Positions 12,716 to 24,313 of a stretch of DNA of 64,000 bases are shown piece by piece. Positions within the stretch are counted from its first letter, which is position 1; every line of letters begins with the position of its first letter. The translations under genes were made by a program, and so were the position numbers. The notes under the pieces are model-generated. The model had not been told where the DNA came from and ran no database searches. It was given only the letters and a program-made list of their open reading frames with translations. This DNA is from Tubiluchus corallicola (lineage: Eukaryota; Priapulida; Priapulimorpha; Priapulimorphida; Tubiluchidae), in assembly GCA_030141605.1 (NCBI GenBank), contig JAQGDQ010000036.1, positions 248,001 to 312,000 on the forward strand. The letters are read 5' to 3'.

Positions 12716-12884
12716 TGTTAACCTCCGCCCAATCTAAGCTTCCCTGTTGGAGTCAGCTCTAATGTATGTTACCACCTTGAACTAGTGAGTCTGTTGCTAT
12801 AAAACTTCTGTACTGTTTTAAATAAAAAGGTTTATTTTGGCTAAATACATGCAATTCCAGTGTTTCCTGTTTGTGAGTATGACA
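12716..12884 (+). repeat. LTR-like repeat, copy 2
   Basis: A 169-bp direct relative of 10207-10361. It shares TGTTAACCTC at the start, CCCTGTTGGAGTCAGCT-like sequence, the stretch AAACTTCTGTACTG and TTTTAAATAAA, and a CA end. No polypurine tract is evident just before it, so it may be a separate solo fragment rather than the 3' LTR of the same insertion. Confidence 0.55.
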
Positions 12885-14381
12885 CATTACAGCTAGTGTT
12901 GCTGCTTGAACCATTTCTGCTTAAACTACTCAACTGCTAAAAGCGTGCTTTCTTACATCCAGTCGGTGTGTTTGTTTGTAGAATTTACAAAATCGACCTC
13001 TGTTAGTAGCTGCATTTCTTAACAAGAAGGATGATTCATCTAGAACATCAATTTTTATTGGTAAATCGAAAAACCTGAATCATGCCACTCCATTGCCGTG
13101 TATACTGCAAAAGCGTTTCTGATAATTAAATAATAGATTAAAAACTTAATTAACGGCGGGCGAGCCCAACTATTGATGATATCACAAACTAACATAATTT
13201 TCAACAGCAAAAATATTCTACGAGCGTGTTGCACGTGTTTGCAAAAGCGAAAATTGAAGTACAGTGCTACTGTAAGATATTCAGTGTGTTGTATTAAATC
13301 TAGGCATGTTTTAAGATAAAAATTCAAACTTCAAATTTACCACTGTACTCAAGCATGAGCTGTCGAACGTGTGTAGTTCGTTAGAAATTAACACATCTGA
13401 TTTGAGAAATGCAGCACCTGTTTTTGTGTAATGCGTTTCCAAAATGCAGGCGCTAGTGCCCATCTAACTAGCAAATGGCAAAATGCATGTAACAGTGAAG
13501 AACTACCGGGATGAATGCGAAAATTGTGTTTATGTGGTAACAATTTTTTCACGCAAGTCATTTTTGAAAAACTAGTATATTCCCGTTCAATATTTTAAAG
13601 AGTAGATTATTTTGACCTACAGTTTAAAATTGGGTCCAGTTTTGCTTTAATAATAATTTCATTGTTTGTATATGCGAACGTATGTTTGATGGCTCCAAAA
13701 AGTTTATTGGCTTTTTTAACTACCAAGCTTGCATGATTGTGAAACTTCAGGTCAGTACACCCAAATCTAGTCCTTCACACAGATTGTAATCACTATAGTG
13801 ATTTTACTGTACCTTTTAAGGAATGAGCGCACTTTTGACTATTGTAACCCATATGGAACAACTTGCTTTGCTCTGTATTAAATCTTAATTACCAGAATTA
13901 GCAAAACTGTTAATTAGAGTCTTAGTTGTTGAAATCGAACATTGATTACTCTATTTAGTAGCCTACATATTTTTGTGTCATCTGAAAAAAAATTACAGTC
14001 GCAGATCCAGCAGGTCATTGATCTGTCCAAATTCTTCTATCTAACTTTAGACTTTACTGCCTATTCCACGTGCATTTAGTTTGACAAGTAGTCTCTGACG
14101 TGATACACTGTCGAAATCCAGATAAACACATATCTATTGTGAAACATGTGTGTCTAGTCTTCTAAAAACTCTAGTAATTGAGGCACACACGATTTACCAG
14201 AAGAAAACCAATGATGTTGAGCGTTGAACAATTATTGGATTCCATATGGTTGACCACAGCATTGCATATAAATGATTCAAAGAACTTTTGTAGGTGCTGA
14301 AGTTAAGTTTATTGGTCTGAACTCTGTAGTTTGTAACTTTGTAAATACAAATACATATGTACTGTTATGACTGTCACCATA
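12885..14381. other. Intergenic, nothing recognised
   Basis: AT-rich sequence without a supported gene, RNA or transposon end. Confidence 0.5.
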
Positions 14382-14389
14382 CTCTAAGG

Positions 14390-14880
14390 CAGTGGTTCCC
14401 AAACTTTCTCGGACCGTTACCCAAATCGGGAAACCCAGTCGTGTCCATTACCCACCACCTAGTACTACTTCTCCAACTCAAAAAGTAAACACACGTTACA
14501 CACGTATATGCCACAAGCAAGCAAAATTATTTATGTTTGCTTGTGACATAAATAAATTTCCAGGTGTTGTTGTTGTATTGTTGCCAAAACAAGAATTACA
14601 ATTACTGAACCTGCTCATTACTGAGTGAGCAGGTTCGTTCGAGTAATTATTACTCGAACAAACGAAAACAAGAAGAAATGAATGACAACAACAAAATTTC
14701 AGTTAGTGGGACGGATGAGCCTGTTTTTCGGACGCCAGTCTCTTCAAGAAGAAAACTATGTAAAATGCATTCCGAGCGAAGTTTTAAAAATTTTCAGAGG
14801 GGTGCCCGTTACCCCCCCCCCCCAAAAAAAAAAACATATTACCCCCGGGGGGTAATTTACCTCTACTTTGGGAACCACTG
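14390..14880. mobile_element. hAT-family MITE with perfect 8-bp target duplication
   Basis: A 491-bp element with ends CAGTGGTTCCCAAACTT and, inverted, CAGTGGTTCCCAAAGTA. It is flanked by the perfect 8-bp direct repeat CTCTAAGG at 14382-14389 and 14881-14888. Both the ends and the duplication length are those of hAT transposons. Two short frames inside (14392-14628, 14678-14938) do not resemble transposase and are by-products. The right part contains a run of C then A around 14813-14834. Confidence 0.93.
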
Positions 14881-15960
14881 CTCTAAGGTAAGAACTATGA
14901 AGTTGAGCTTGGAACTCGCGAAACTGTCGAGTTGTTAAGAATGTCAGAAATCAAAGTAAAGGTAACGCGGTTTTTCTGATTGTTAACATGCGCAGCAATC
15001 CGCAGCCCGCCAAAAGTCACAACAACGTTATTTTGCTTTTAAGTGTACGGTACCATATGAAACTTTCGCCGTTATTTTGTTACGCTTTTATGTCTCGACC
15101 ACCAGTTTAGGGTGTTTTTGCATACATGACGTGGTAATAATATCTTTAATTAATTCTAAATTTACGCATTTAAAATAGGACTTTTGTTCTACCTAATTTT
15201 AACTTAAGCCGTAAGCGTTCATTGCCCCATAGGCCATATTTCACTTTTAGGCAAATTGTGTAGCTATTGCAATAATAGACAGTTTCCACTACAGTCAGAA
15301 TAACGTCCAGACTGCCAAGTACGGTATGTTTTTCGGTACACTCACTGACTCCTTGTGAAACTGAAAGAGATTTTACCTGACACCGACGTCAGGCATAACT
15401 GCCCGATCATCCACATTTGCAAGTGTTATCTTACCGTGGATACCCTAGATCCTTTTGTCGAAAATTGGCGAGCAAACTGACATCAATAGAAAGTGTCTGT
15501 TTGCGAGATCAGTGGCACGAACACAGTTGTAAAATCGCACTATATAGATGATTTAGTTTGTTGTGAAATACTACTTTGCCATTAACTCCGATTAAAACAT
15601 TAAGTTTGAACGACTTAAAAAAATTCTTTATTTTACCTGAATTTGTCGATCCTGAGTAAGATAATAGTAGCAATAACAGAAATCCCCAATTAGTGCGAAA
15701 TTTCTGCAGCAGTAATTTTTTGTAATATGCTACAGTGCAAGCCTACAACTAATGGTAATACACAGTAATTAATCTCACAACAAAACTTTATTGCCATTGA
15801 TGTGATTTTAATGTCGACATATTAATAAATCATTGGTTTTTGGAAGGACAAGAAATCTTTCATACTACTCACTGAGACCAACAAAATCTAGTGTTTCAGC
15901 ACTTTGTGACTAAATTTAAAAGTATATCTTGGACATTATTAGATTATGTGCAAAAACTCT

Positions 15961-16158
15961 TCAAGATTTATAAGTATCCTTAAATGCTTTCAGTAAAATA
16001 CGCAGTCGAGGCTCTACCCCAAATCTTGCTGGAGATCTTACAGCATTCTTCCCCCTTTTTGCATTGTCCCACTCCATAAATGCCCCACTCTTTTTGGGAA
16101 ACCTTAACACCTCTGCCTCAGGATAGCCAGTTGGGGGTGGAGTGTTGAAGTTAATCAT
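15961..16158 (-). CDS. Small ORF, possible terminal exon, unknown function
   Basis: A 65-codon frame from an ATG to TGA, open for about 20 further codons upstream. It has protein-like composition (ends ARFGVEPRLRILLKAFKDT-like, rich in Arg/Lys/Pro) and is less AT-rich than its surroundings. A minus-strand AATAAA lies about 170 bp downstream of the stop (near 15787). No strong splice acceptor is visible just upstream and I recognise no family. It could be the last exon of a minus-strand gene, a small gene, a transposon relic or chance. Confidence 0.3.
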   Translation of the reverse strand: MINFNTPPPTGYPEAEVLRFPKKSGAFMEWDNAKRGKNAVRSPARFGVEPRLRILLKAFKDTYKS

Positions 16159-16199
16159 CTCATCAGAATCATGGTGGGTTGACAGTACGTAGGAGCAAA

Positions 16200-19100
16200 T
16201 CAGCGACTTATAAATTTAATAAAAATAATATTTTGTAGTCTAAAAATTAGGAAAAACTCTGAACAATTATCTTGTTTTAATGGGTAACCCATAAGAAAGA
16301 ATTGTTATACAGTATTGCAATCTAGTAGTGAAGCATGTGAAATTGGTAATTTAAGACCACAAATAAACAAAAATGTTATGGTGTCAAACTATTTATTTCT
16401 GGCAGCTTTTAATAATATTTTTTGGCACAGCTGCCAGCTGGGCCAATATTACCAGGTTCTCTGAGGAATGCTGCATATATATTACTGTACAAAATTTATG
16501 AACAAACTTAATAATGCCAAAAGAAAGAGTATCTAACAAAAAATGAAAATAAAATAAATAAACGTTGGAAAATTATGTGGGCGAACATGTAGATTTAGCT
16601 TCATTGTCCTTAAACTGGTTGTGTGTGTAAGTTTAGAAAATCTGGCCACAGAAGGCTGATTTCCCCTGATAATTTTCTGAGACTCTGGATGTGTCAGGAA
16701 AAATCCGGTTGGGCAGTCACCCTTATCACGAGATAAGACAAAATTTACAAGTTACAAACTAAAGTACACATGTTGATGCTACTTATCTTGTGCAGACATT
16801 GTGCAGAAACTGCTTACGCTGACTATAAAATCTACGATCTGCTTGTAATTGTAAAGTGTACTCTGTACACTACGGAATTTGTTCATTAAAGGTAACTGTT
16901 TATTGCATCATTAATGTAAAAGGTACCTAACTATTTATTGTATCATTAATATAGGTACAATATTGGTTTCTTATACTTTTAGAGAATTTCGTAAAAACTG
17001 TTTTTTGTGATTATAGGAGCTGATGTGACATCAGGGCCATGAGTTCAGAATTAGGTTTCTAAAATCAAATGTTGAAAACTACATTTACTTGGCTACATGT
17101 ATGAAAAAATCATTTTATCCCAAAAATTTGCTACACAAATTTTTTCACTAGGTTTTTTATAGTATCAGGTGTGCTTAATAACGTGCCAAAAGTTTGTCAG
17201 TCTGATTACTGAACTTTTACCAAAATTTGATGTCAAAGACGGCAGTTAAATCATGTTAATCATTTTTTATCCTAGGTAAAATTCATAGTCATAGGAAGGT
17301 AATTTCCTGCCCAATTCCATGTTTTGTAGATTGTCTTTATCATAGACATAAAATTTGATGCTTAATCTAATTTGCATATCTAAATTATACTGAAGTGATC
17401 ACATAATTATAAAATGCAAAATAGCCAACCAGTATGGCAGAAAAGCAATGAAAAAGGCCCATGACTCTATTATTAATGCAAATTTAAAATGCGCTTTTGA
17501 GTGAAATTGTCTTTGTTATTTGTGTGGGCTACAATTTGCTTTGTGTAACTCTACTACTTATTAACATTTATAATAATTACAGTAGACCCTCCTTTCGCAT
17601 TTTGAATTTTAGGTCTCTAGGGAATTAAGCAGCAGAGGGTAATCAAACAACATAAGCAGTTGGAATGTTTTCAATATACATATGCCTGCAGACCTACTTT
17701 CGCTTTTTGCTTTTGATAAATACAGAGTTGCCTTGGATGCAATATTGTCCATGGTGCATGGATATTAGTACATCCATAGATATATCTGTGTGCAGGTGTC
17801 AGACTTTTAACAATTTGTCACTTATTATTGACAATGTATCACTGTTATACTCACCGTAATACAAGCAATAAGAGTATCCAATAATTTCAATCAAGGATAT
17901 GTGCGTGATATTAAGGTTTTTTGTGAAAGATTTATATTGTTGCCTGACAACCACAATGTAGGTTTTTAATGAAAAAAGTCTACCACCACACGAAGTTGTT
18001 GCAAAAATAAAATTGTAGATATTTTTACTTACATTTCATTAAAATTGTTTTCCAGTGTCTTGGGAACATAGTTCAGTATGAAAATTAAAACTTGTGTTTT
18101 GCAACCTGAATTTTCCAATGCAAATCTTGCTTAGTGGTAAAACAAATCTGAACCATAGCTACTGAGAAGGATATTTCAGTTATATCTATTTGTAGGTGTA
18201 AAAATATATAAAAGATTTATGCATGATCAAATTTGAGCATCTTGTGTAAGCATAAGCACTAACACTCGGTTTAAACAACTTTAGCTGCCCAGACTAATTT
18301 CTGAATATAATAATTAAGAGGGCCTACTAAACTAATTATCAACTTTAATAAATACTATTTTGTTCAGTACAGTAGCAACTGGCAACCTCCTGCTGTGCCT
18401 GTATACTGCTGAAGTCGGCATATTACAGTAAACTCATAATTTTGGTAGCCAGGGACCGAAGAAACTCTCCAAGTTGTGCAATATGCAATAAACCGAGTTG
18501 GCAGAGACGCATATTTGTGCATTCATTTCTCAGGAATGTACTGTGTGCTTGTGTGTAGCTGTTTATTGAAACGGGAGGCTATTTAATGAAACCGATTCAG
18601 TTGTTGAAAATGTATCTTCGTTGCACCCCTCATTGTCGATAACCCAATCTAAATAAGTACTCAAGAAAATTCTCTATCTTAATCACCTTAATCATCATTA
18701 CTAATGCACTGTTCAACAATGTAAAAATTGTACTGTGTATAAAAATTTTCTACCGTCAAATGTATTGTTAGTGCAGTCCAAATGGGGTCTACTGGTATCT
18801 TCCGGTAAAATTGATACCAGGTATAAATACAAATATAAATGTATATTTATTTAAAAATTCTCATTTATAGATTTTCAAATTGCTACTGTAAAATGCATTG
18901 TAACTGCTGCATTTATAATAAAATGATCAAACTGGTTTGACGATATCAAAAATAGCAGAACTGAAAAGTCAGATGATATAACTTGGTTAAGTTATGAATA
19001 TTAGTGCCATCATTACAAATGTAGGTAAAATGGCACAGAAAAAAATGACACACGTGTTATTTTAATGCAAATATTTTCTATAGTAAAACTATGAAGTGCT

Positions 19101-19240
19101 CAGTAGGAAGCGGATCTCCACCAAGTCGAAAAATCCCAAGCATGTTTGTCTGCTTCTTTTGATTGAAAAAACATTAAACAAAGATAAACAAGCAAACATA
19201 CAAAAATATACCTGTATTGGTACTGTGATATCTGATTGAT
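16200..19240. other. Intergenic, nothing supported
   Basis: AT-rich DNA with only short frames. A CAGTAGACCC-type sequence at 17582 and its inverse near 18796 might be ends of an old pogo-like element, but the match is only about 10 bases. Confidence 0.4.
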
Positions 19241-19243
19241 AAA

Positions 19244-19316
19244 TACATGGATCAGGATTGATTGATATAATACATGGATCAGGATTGATTGATATAATAC
19301 ATGGATCAGGATTTTT
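19244..19316 (+). repeat. 27-bp tandem repeat, three copies
   Basis: TACATGGATCAGGATTGATTGATATAA-type units start at 19244, 19271 and 19298; spacing is 27 bp and the copies are almost identical. Confidence 0.9.
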
Positions 19317-19675
19317 TACATTTTGGATTTTGGGCCTTGTAAAATACCTAGATCTCTAGACTTGTTAGTTTATTGTGATAGTATTGCTCTACGAATTTAT
19401 AGTGCACACTTTCTGTTCTTGGTTGTACATGCTACTGTTTCATATAATTAAGGCTGTTTTATCTTTATATGCAATAACTTTTTTTGGCTGATATTACTTC
19501 ATTACTAATGCAGGAATATTTTGGTGCTAATTATTCACTCATTTATAAATTCAAGATTATGTAACTCTGCATTTTCTCTGACCATTTACAGGTTGTTATG
19601 GGTAGTACATTATGTATATTAGTTATAATTACAGCTAATAGCGTATATTATATTGTATTGTTATTATTACTTTCC

Positions 19676-19731
19676 AGACCCTGGCATAAAAGTGTCATGT
19701 ATTATTCGCCTGATACCTATTGATCTTCAGT
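19676..19731 (+). promoter_or_regulatory. SMC4 leader: possible 5'UTR intron acceptor and short uORF
   Basis: TTATTATTACTTTCCAG ends at 19677 and is a good 3' splice site, so the leader may be spliced even though the coding region is not. Downstream is an 8-codon upstream ORF (ATG at 19697, stop ending 19723) that finishes 8 nt before the SMC4 ATG. Another AG at 19729-19730 is a weaker acceptor. The true transcription start is not visible. Confidence 0.4.
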
Positions 19732-22700
19732 ATGGTTGAACTAAGAAACGATTCTTCTGAGGCAACCACCTCAAATGGATTATGCGATGACAGTCCAGAT
19801 GAAACAGTAGGAGAACAGATATTTGAAGACATTGTTGTTCCGCCGGCAATTCCTTCGGTAGCGACTTACGAGGCAAGTGGGCCACGACTTATGATTACAC
19901 ATATTGAGAATGAAAACTTTAAATCTTATGCCGGCAGGCAAATATTGGGACCTTTTCATAAGTGCTTCACATGCATTGTGGGACCAAACGGAAGTGGAAA
20001 ATCCAATGTAATTGACTCAATGTTGTTTGTGTTTGGTTATCGTGCTAACAAAATTCGTCTGAAGAAAATAAGTATGCTGATACACAATAGTGAAAACCAC
20101 ACTGATATTGAAAGTTGCTGTGTTCATGTGCACTTCCAAAAGATAATCGACAAACCCGATGATAGTTTTGAGATTGTCCCTGATTCACAGTTTGTAGTCT
20201 CTAGAACAGCTTATAGAGACAACAGTTCATATTATTGCATAAATGGCAAGAGAACTCAGTTTAAGGAGGTTGCCAGGCTTTTGAGAGGCAGCGGAATTGA
20301 TCTTGATCATAACCGCTTTTTGATCTTGCAAGGTGAAGTGGAACAGATTGCACTTATGAAACCTAAAGCTCCTTCTGAGCATGAAGAAGGCATGCTTGAG
20401 TTTCTTGAAGATATTGTTGGTAGTAATAGATTTAAAGAACCAATTGAAAAATTGGCAAAACAGGTGGAAGAACTGAACGAACAAAAAGGAGAAAAACTCA
20501 ACAGAGTAAAAGCAGTGGAAAAGGAGAAAGATGAACTCAAAGAATCCCGAGATGAAGCTGTTAATTTTTTAAAATTAGAAAATGACATTTGTCGATGTCG
20601 AAACAAATTGCTTCATAAGTACATTAAAGATGAAGAACTCAATAAACAACAGGCTGAATCAAAAGTGTCGGCTTGTAAAGCAGAACTTGAGAAAATGGAT
20701 CAGCAAGTGACTTCCATGAAAGTTGAACAAAAGGAAAAGGTAAAAAAATATAAACAGCTGTGCAAAAGACTAGACGAATTAAGCTCAGAATGTGAACAAC
20801 TGAAAGAGCAATTTGGAGAATTCGAACAAAGGGACACCAAAGTGAGAGAAGATATTAAGCATACAAAAGCTAAAGGTAAAAAGCTTGTTGCTTTGGTTGA
20901 ATCAGAAAAAAAGAAACTTGAAGAGCTAAAATGTGTGCCAGATATAAGGAAAGCTGAAATTGAAAAGTTGAACAGTAAAAAAAATAAGCTGGAAAAAGAA
21001 CTAGTCACTGCTGAAGAGAATTTGAGTATTGTGATGTCTTCTTTAGTCAGTGAGACACAGTCTTTACAAGATAAGAAAGATGCAAAAGAAAGCGAACTTT
21101 CGGAATTGCAGAAAGTAGTGAATGAAACAAGGTCTGAAATGGATATTGCACAGTCTGCCCTTGATCTGTATTTGAGTAACCTAACCAGTAAGCAGACAAA
21201 ATTAGAAGAAGCTCGTCAAAATTTACTGACAACTGTTGGTACACTTAAGGAGAGAAAAAATGAAGTAAAGGGATGGGAGAAAAACTTGCCTGTAGCAGAA
21301 AAGGAACTAGTATCAACTGAGAACCACTTAAAGGAATTGATACACAGTGAAGCAAAGCTTACAAATGACATTAGACAAAATCGTTTGAAATTGGAAGAAT
21401 ATCGATCTTCTATGTCTCAGTTTCGTAGTCGAGGGAGAGTGCTAGAGTCACTCATTCAACAAAAAGAGAAAGGCAAAATTAAAGGCATCTTTGGACGTTT
21501 AGGCGATCTAGGTGCTATAGACTCAAAATATGACATTGCAATTTCAACTGCTTGTGGACCTTTAGATAATATTGTTGTGGATACTATTGATACAGCACAA
21601 AAATGTGTGGAATTTCTTAAAGCCAATAATATTGGCTCTTCAACTTTTATTGCTATTGATAAAATGCAGCATTTTCGGCAGTACATGGACAACAAAGCAA
21701 AAACACCTGAGAATGTTCCAAGGTTATTTGACCTTGTTCAGATTTCCAATGAAGCAATTCGTCCTGCATTTTATTATGCTTTACGAGAAACTCTTGTAGC
21801 TAAAGACTTAGATCAAGCTACCAGAGTAGCTTTTAATGGTCCCTCAAGAAACAGAGTAGTTACTTTAGAGGGTGCTCTGATTGATTCCTCTGGTACTATG
21901 TCTGGCGGCGGCAATAAGGTTTCCAAAGGCCGCATGGGACAGTCTGTTGTTTCAGATATTGAAGTGACGCCGAAGCAACTTTCAAAAATGGAAGCAAATT
22001 TGGACCATGACCTGCTTGAAGCAACTAAAATGCATCAACAAAAATCTGCACTAGAAGAAAAAGTTGAACATTTGAAAGCTAGTATAAAAGACATGCAATA
22101 CAATTTGAAAAAAGCAAAGTTGGATATCGATGCTATGTCAAAGCAAGAAGGCATCTTATGTGATCAAGTTAAAGAAGCTGAAAACAGAGTGGCTGCTGCT
22201 GCACCTGATAAAGCTGGTTTAACAAAACTTGAGAAAACCCTTGCAGCAAAAAAGAAGGCATTTGAGAAAGCAGACGGAGCAGCTTCAGTCATTGACACTA
22301 ATGTTCAAAAAATACATAAAGAAATTATGGACATTACAAAAGGTCGTACAAGGAGTGCACAAAATCGTGTTGACAACATAAAATCACAAGTTGAACAAGT
22401 TGAACAAAGTATAACTAAAGCAAATGTCGCTATCAAAACTGCTGAACGTAATCTAAAAAAGGCAGCAGATAAAATAAAATCATCGGAAGAAGAGCTTGAA
22501 GTCAACAAAAATCGTATGGAAGAATTGAATGCTAGTTTAAAGGAGCTAGAAGTAGATGGAGGTAAGGTTTATAATGAACGTCTGGAAAGTGAAAACAAAC
22601 AAAACGAACTTCAAGTAGAAGCAGCGGCAATGAAAAAAGAACTTGACGACTTGGATAAGGAAATGACCAAGCTGCAAAATGAAAATATTGATCTGAAGGA

Positions 22701-23514
22701 TAGAGTTATAAGGGTTGAAAAAGAAGCAAATGAAATTTCTGATAAAGTTCATTTGTGGCTCACAAAAATAAAGAAATTGAAATTAAATGCCATTGAAGGC
22801 GAAGGACAAGTTGATCTGCCTGCCTCCTTCACCGACGAAGAACTCCATAGTTTTGATACAAATCAGTTAATGATGCAAGTTACCCTTTTAGAAGAAAATT
22901 TGGATAGGATGAAACCAAACATGGCATCTATAGCTGAATATCGAAAAAAGGAAGATTTGTATATGCAACGCTGTGCAGAGTTAGACAAAATTATTGACCT
23001 TAGAGATCAACGCAGGAAGAAGCATGAAGAGTTGAGAAAACAACGACTTGATGAGTTTATGACAGGATTCACCGTTATCACCACTAAATTGAAAGAAATG
23101 TACCAGATGATCACCCTTGGTGGTGATGCTGAACTGGAACTCGTTGACAGTCTTGATCCTTTCTCAGAAGGCATTGTGTTTAGCGTAAGACCGCCCAAGA
23201 AGTCATGGAAAAATATTAGCAATCTTTCTGGTGGCGAGAAAACCTTGAGTTCTCTTGCACTCGTTTTTGCGTTACATCACTACAAGCCAACACCTTTATA
23301 TGTTATGGATGAAATTGATGCTGCCCTGGATTTCAGAAATGTATCTATCGTTGGTCATTACATTAAAGAGCGGACAAAGAATGCTCAGTTTGTCATTATA
23401 TCTTTGCGAAATAACATGTTTGAGCTGGCTGATAGATTGGTTGGCATTTATAAAACGGATAATTGCACAAAATCAGTCACCATCAATCCTGGCATTATTA
23501 ATCAGCAAGAGTAA
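19732..23514 (+). CDS. SMC4, condensin ATPase subunit (intronless)
   Basis: Structural maintenance of chromosomes 4 pairs with SMC2 as the ATPase core of condensin I/II and compacts mitotic chromosomes in the nucleus. The 1260-residue protein has the full SMC plan: Walker A GPNGSGKSN at about residues 84-92, long N-terminal coiled coil (about 240-570), hinge (about 585-725, including GRLGDLGAID and the DSSGTMSGGG end), second coiled coil (about 760-1090), ABC signature LSGGEKTLSSL at about 1165 and Walker B YVMDEIDAALD at about 1190, then the D-loop region. Length and the N-terminal SYAG segment fit SMC4 rather than SMC1-3. The start chosen is the first ATG (A at -3, G at +4); four in-frame codons before it begin with TTG. 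The coding region has no intron, unusual for an animal SMC4, and no internal stop or frameshift. An AATAAA follows 13 nt after the stop. Confidence 0.96.
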   Translation: MVELRNDSSEATTSNGLCDDSPDETVGEQIFEDIVVPPAIPSVATYEASGPRLMITHIENENFKSYAGRQILGPFHKCFTCIVGPNGSGKSNVIDSMLFVFGYRANKIRLKKISMLIHNSENHTDIESCCVHVHFQKIIDKPDDSFEIVPDSQFVVSRTAYRDNSSYYCINGKRTQFKEVARLLRGSGIDLDHNRFLILQGEVEQIALMKPKAPSEHEEGMLEFLEDIVGSNRFKEPIEKLAKQVEELNEQKGEKLNRVKAVEKEKDELKESRDEAVNFLKLENDICRCRNKLLHKYIKDEELNKQQAESKVSACKAELEKMDQQVTSMKVEQKEKVKKYKQLCKRLDELSSECEQLKEQFGEFEQRDTKVREDIKHTKAKGKKLVALVESEKKKLEELKCVPDIRKAEIEKLNSKKNKLEKELVTAEENLSIVMSSLVSETQSLQDKKDAKESELSELQKVVNETRSEMDIAQSALDLYLSNLTSKQTKLEEARQNLLTTVGTLKERKNEVKGWEKNLPVAEKELVSTENHLKELIHSEAKLTNDIRQNRLKLEEYRSSMSQFRSRGRVLESLIQQKEKGKIKGIFGRLGDLGAIDSKYDIAISTACGPLDNIVVDTIDTAQKCVEFLKANNIGSSTFIAIDKMQHFRQYMDNKAKTPENVPRLFDLVQISNEAIRPAFYYALRETLVAKDLDQATRVAFNGPSRNRVVTLEGALIDSSGTMSGGGNKVSKGRMGQSVVSDIEVTPKQLSKMEANLDHDLLEATKMHQQKSALEEKVEHLKASIKDMQYNLKKAKLDIDAMSKQEGILCDQVKEAENRVAAAAPDKAGLTKLEKTLAAKKKAFEKADGAASVIDTNVQKIHKEIMDITKGRTRSAQNRVDNIKSQVEQVEQSITKANVAIKTAERNLKKAADKIKSSEEELEVNKNRMEELNASLKELEVDGGKVYNERLESENKQNELQVEAAAMKKELDDLDKEMTKLQNENIDLKDRVIRVEKEANEISDKVHLWLTKIKKLKLNAIEGEGQVDLPASFTDEELHSFDTNQLMMQVTLLEENLDRMKPNMASIAEYRKKEDLYMQRCAELDKIIDLRDQRRKKHEELRKQRLDEFMTGFTVITTKLKEMYQMITLGGDAELELVDSLDPFSEGIVFSVRPPKKSWKNISNLSGGEKTLSSLALVFALHHYKPTPLYVMDEIDAALDFRNVSIVGHYIKERTKNAQFVIISLRNNMFELADRLVGIYKTDNCTKSVTINPGIINQQE

Positions 23515-23526
23515 TTTATTGTACTA

Positions 23527-23532
23527 AATAAA
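23527..23532 (+). terminator. SMC4 poly(A) signal
   Basis: AATAAA directly downstream of the SMC4 stop codon; it would give a very short 3' UTR. No A-tract or target duplication of a recent retrocopy follows it. Confidence 0.5.
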
Positions 23533-23709
23533 AAGCAGGCTTGGCCTTATGGAAAATGTATGTTTAAATGTTGTTAGGTCCATGTGTAGTTTTATCTGTA
23601 TTACTTGTATACCAGTTGTTGATAATATTTGAATTTCTTTAAATGTTTTACCTGTGTAAACAAATAACAGGTTTCTCATGGTGATGCAGAAATACCAAGT
23701 TTTGTGATA

Positions 23710-24313
23710 GAGTAAGTCCTCACTTAATGACTCTCCTGTTTATTTAATGTCTCGTTTTAATGATGATGAATATTTGACACCTTTTTTCAAAGCAATATTT
23801 ATTGTATCAACTTTTTTTCCTAATTTGAAACACTAAACAGTATTTGGTTCTAAAAACGCACTAGTAACGTAAAACAGTACAATTATAAATTTGTCTTCGC
23901 TTCCCAACTGACTGGTGAAATTTAATGCTAGCCATTTGTACCAAACGAGATCTATTTGCAATTTATACACTGCCTGTAAACTAAGTCTTTATGCAAAGGA
24001 ATTTTGCCTTGGACTGTTTGCTATAGCAACAAGTGTCTAGACAAAATTGCTTCATTGCAGCGTTTAACCACTGACTGCCTAGGGCTTCAACATTAACAAA
24101 AGAGAAACTGCTAGCTAAGTAGCACTAAGTAGCAAACTCAAAAAATTAATCAGTAGAAATATTAAGAAAGTCATAAAACGTTTAATTAAGCAGCACTGGC
24201 ATTTGCCTCTGGAATTTACGTCAATTCTTTTACATTATTTTCTATGGCAGTAGTGGCTTTGTTTAACTTCCCGTTTCCTGGAATGCATTAGCGTCATTAA
24301 GCGAAACTTACTG
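23710..24313. mobile_element. pogo-like MITE downstream of SMC4
   Basis: The left end reads GAGTAAGTCCTCACTTAATGAC and the right end, inverted, CAGTAAGTTTCGCTTAATGAC. Both are flanked by TA (23708-23709, 24314-24315). The 604-bp interior encodes nothing. Ends differ in sequence from the other pogo-like elements here, so it is a distinct family. Confidence 0.7.

Noticed and set aside
17582-18800. Possible pogo-like element with CAGTAGACCC ends
   Set aside because: Only about 10 bases agree between the supposed ends and flanks do not show a clear TA duplication.
20227-23527. Antisense and alternate-frame ORFs inside SMC4
   Set aside because: Shadows of the long coiled-coil coding frame.
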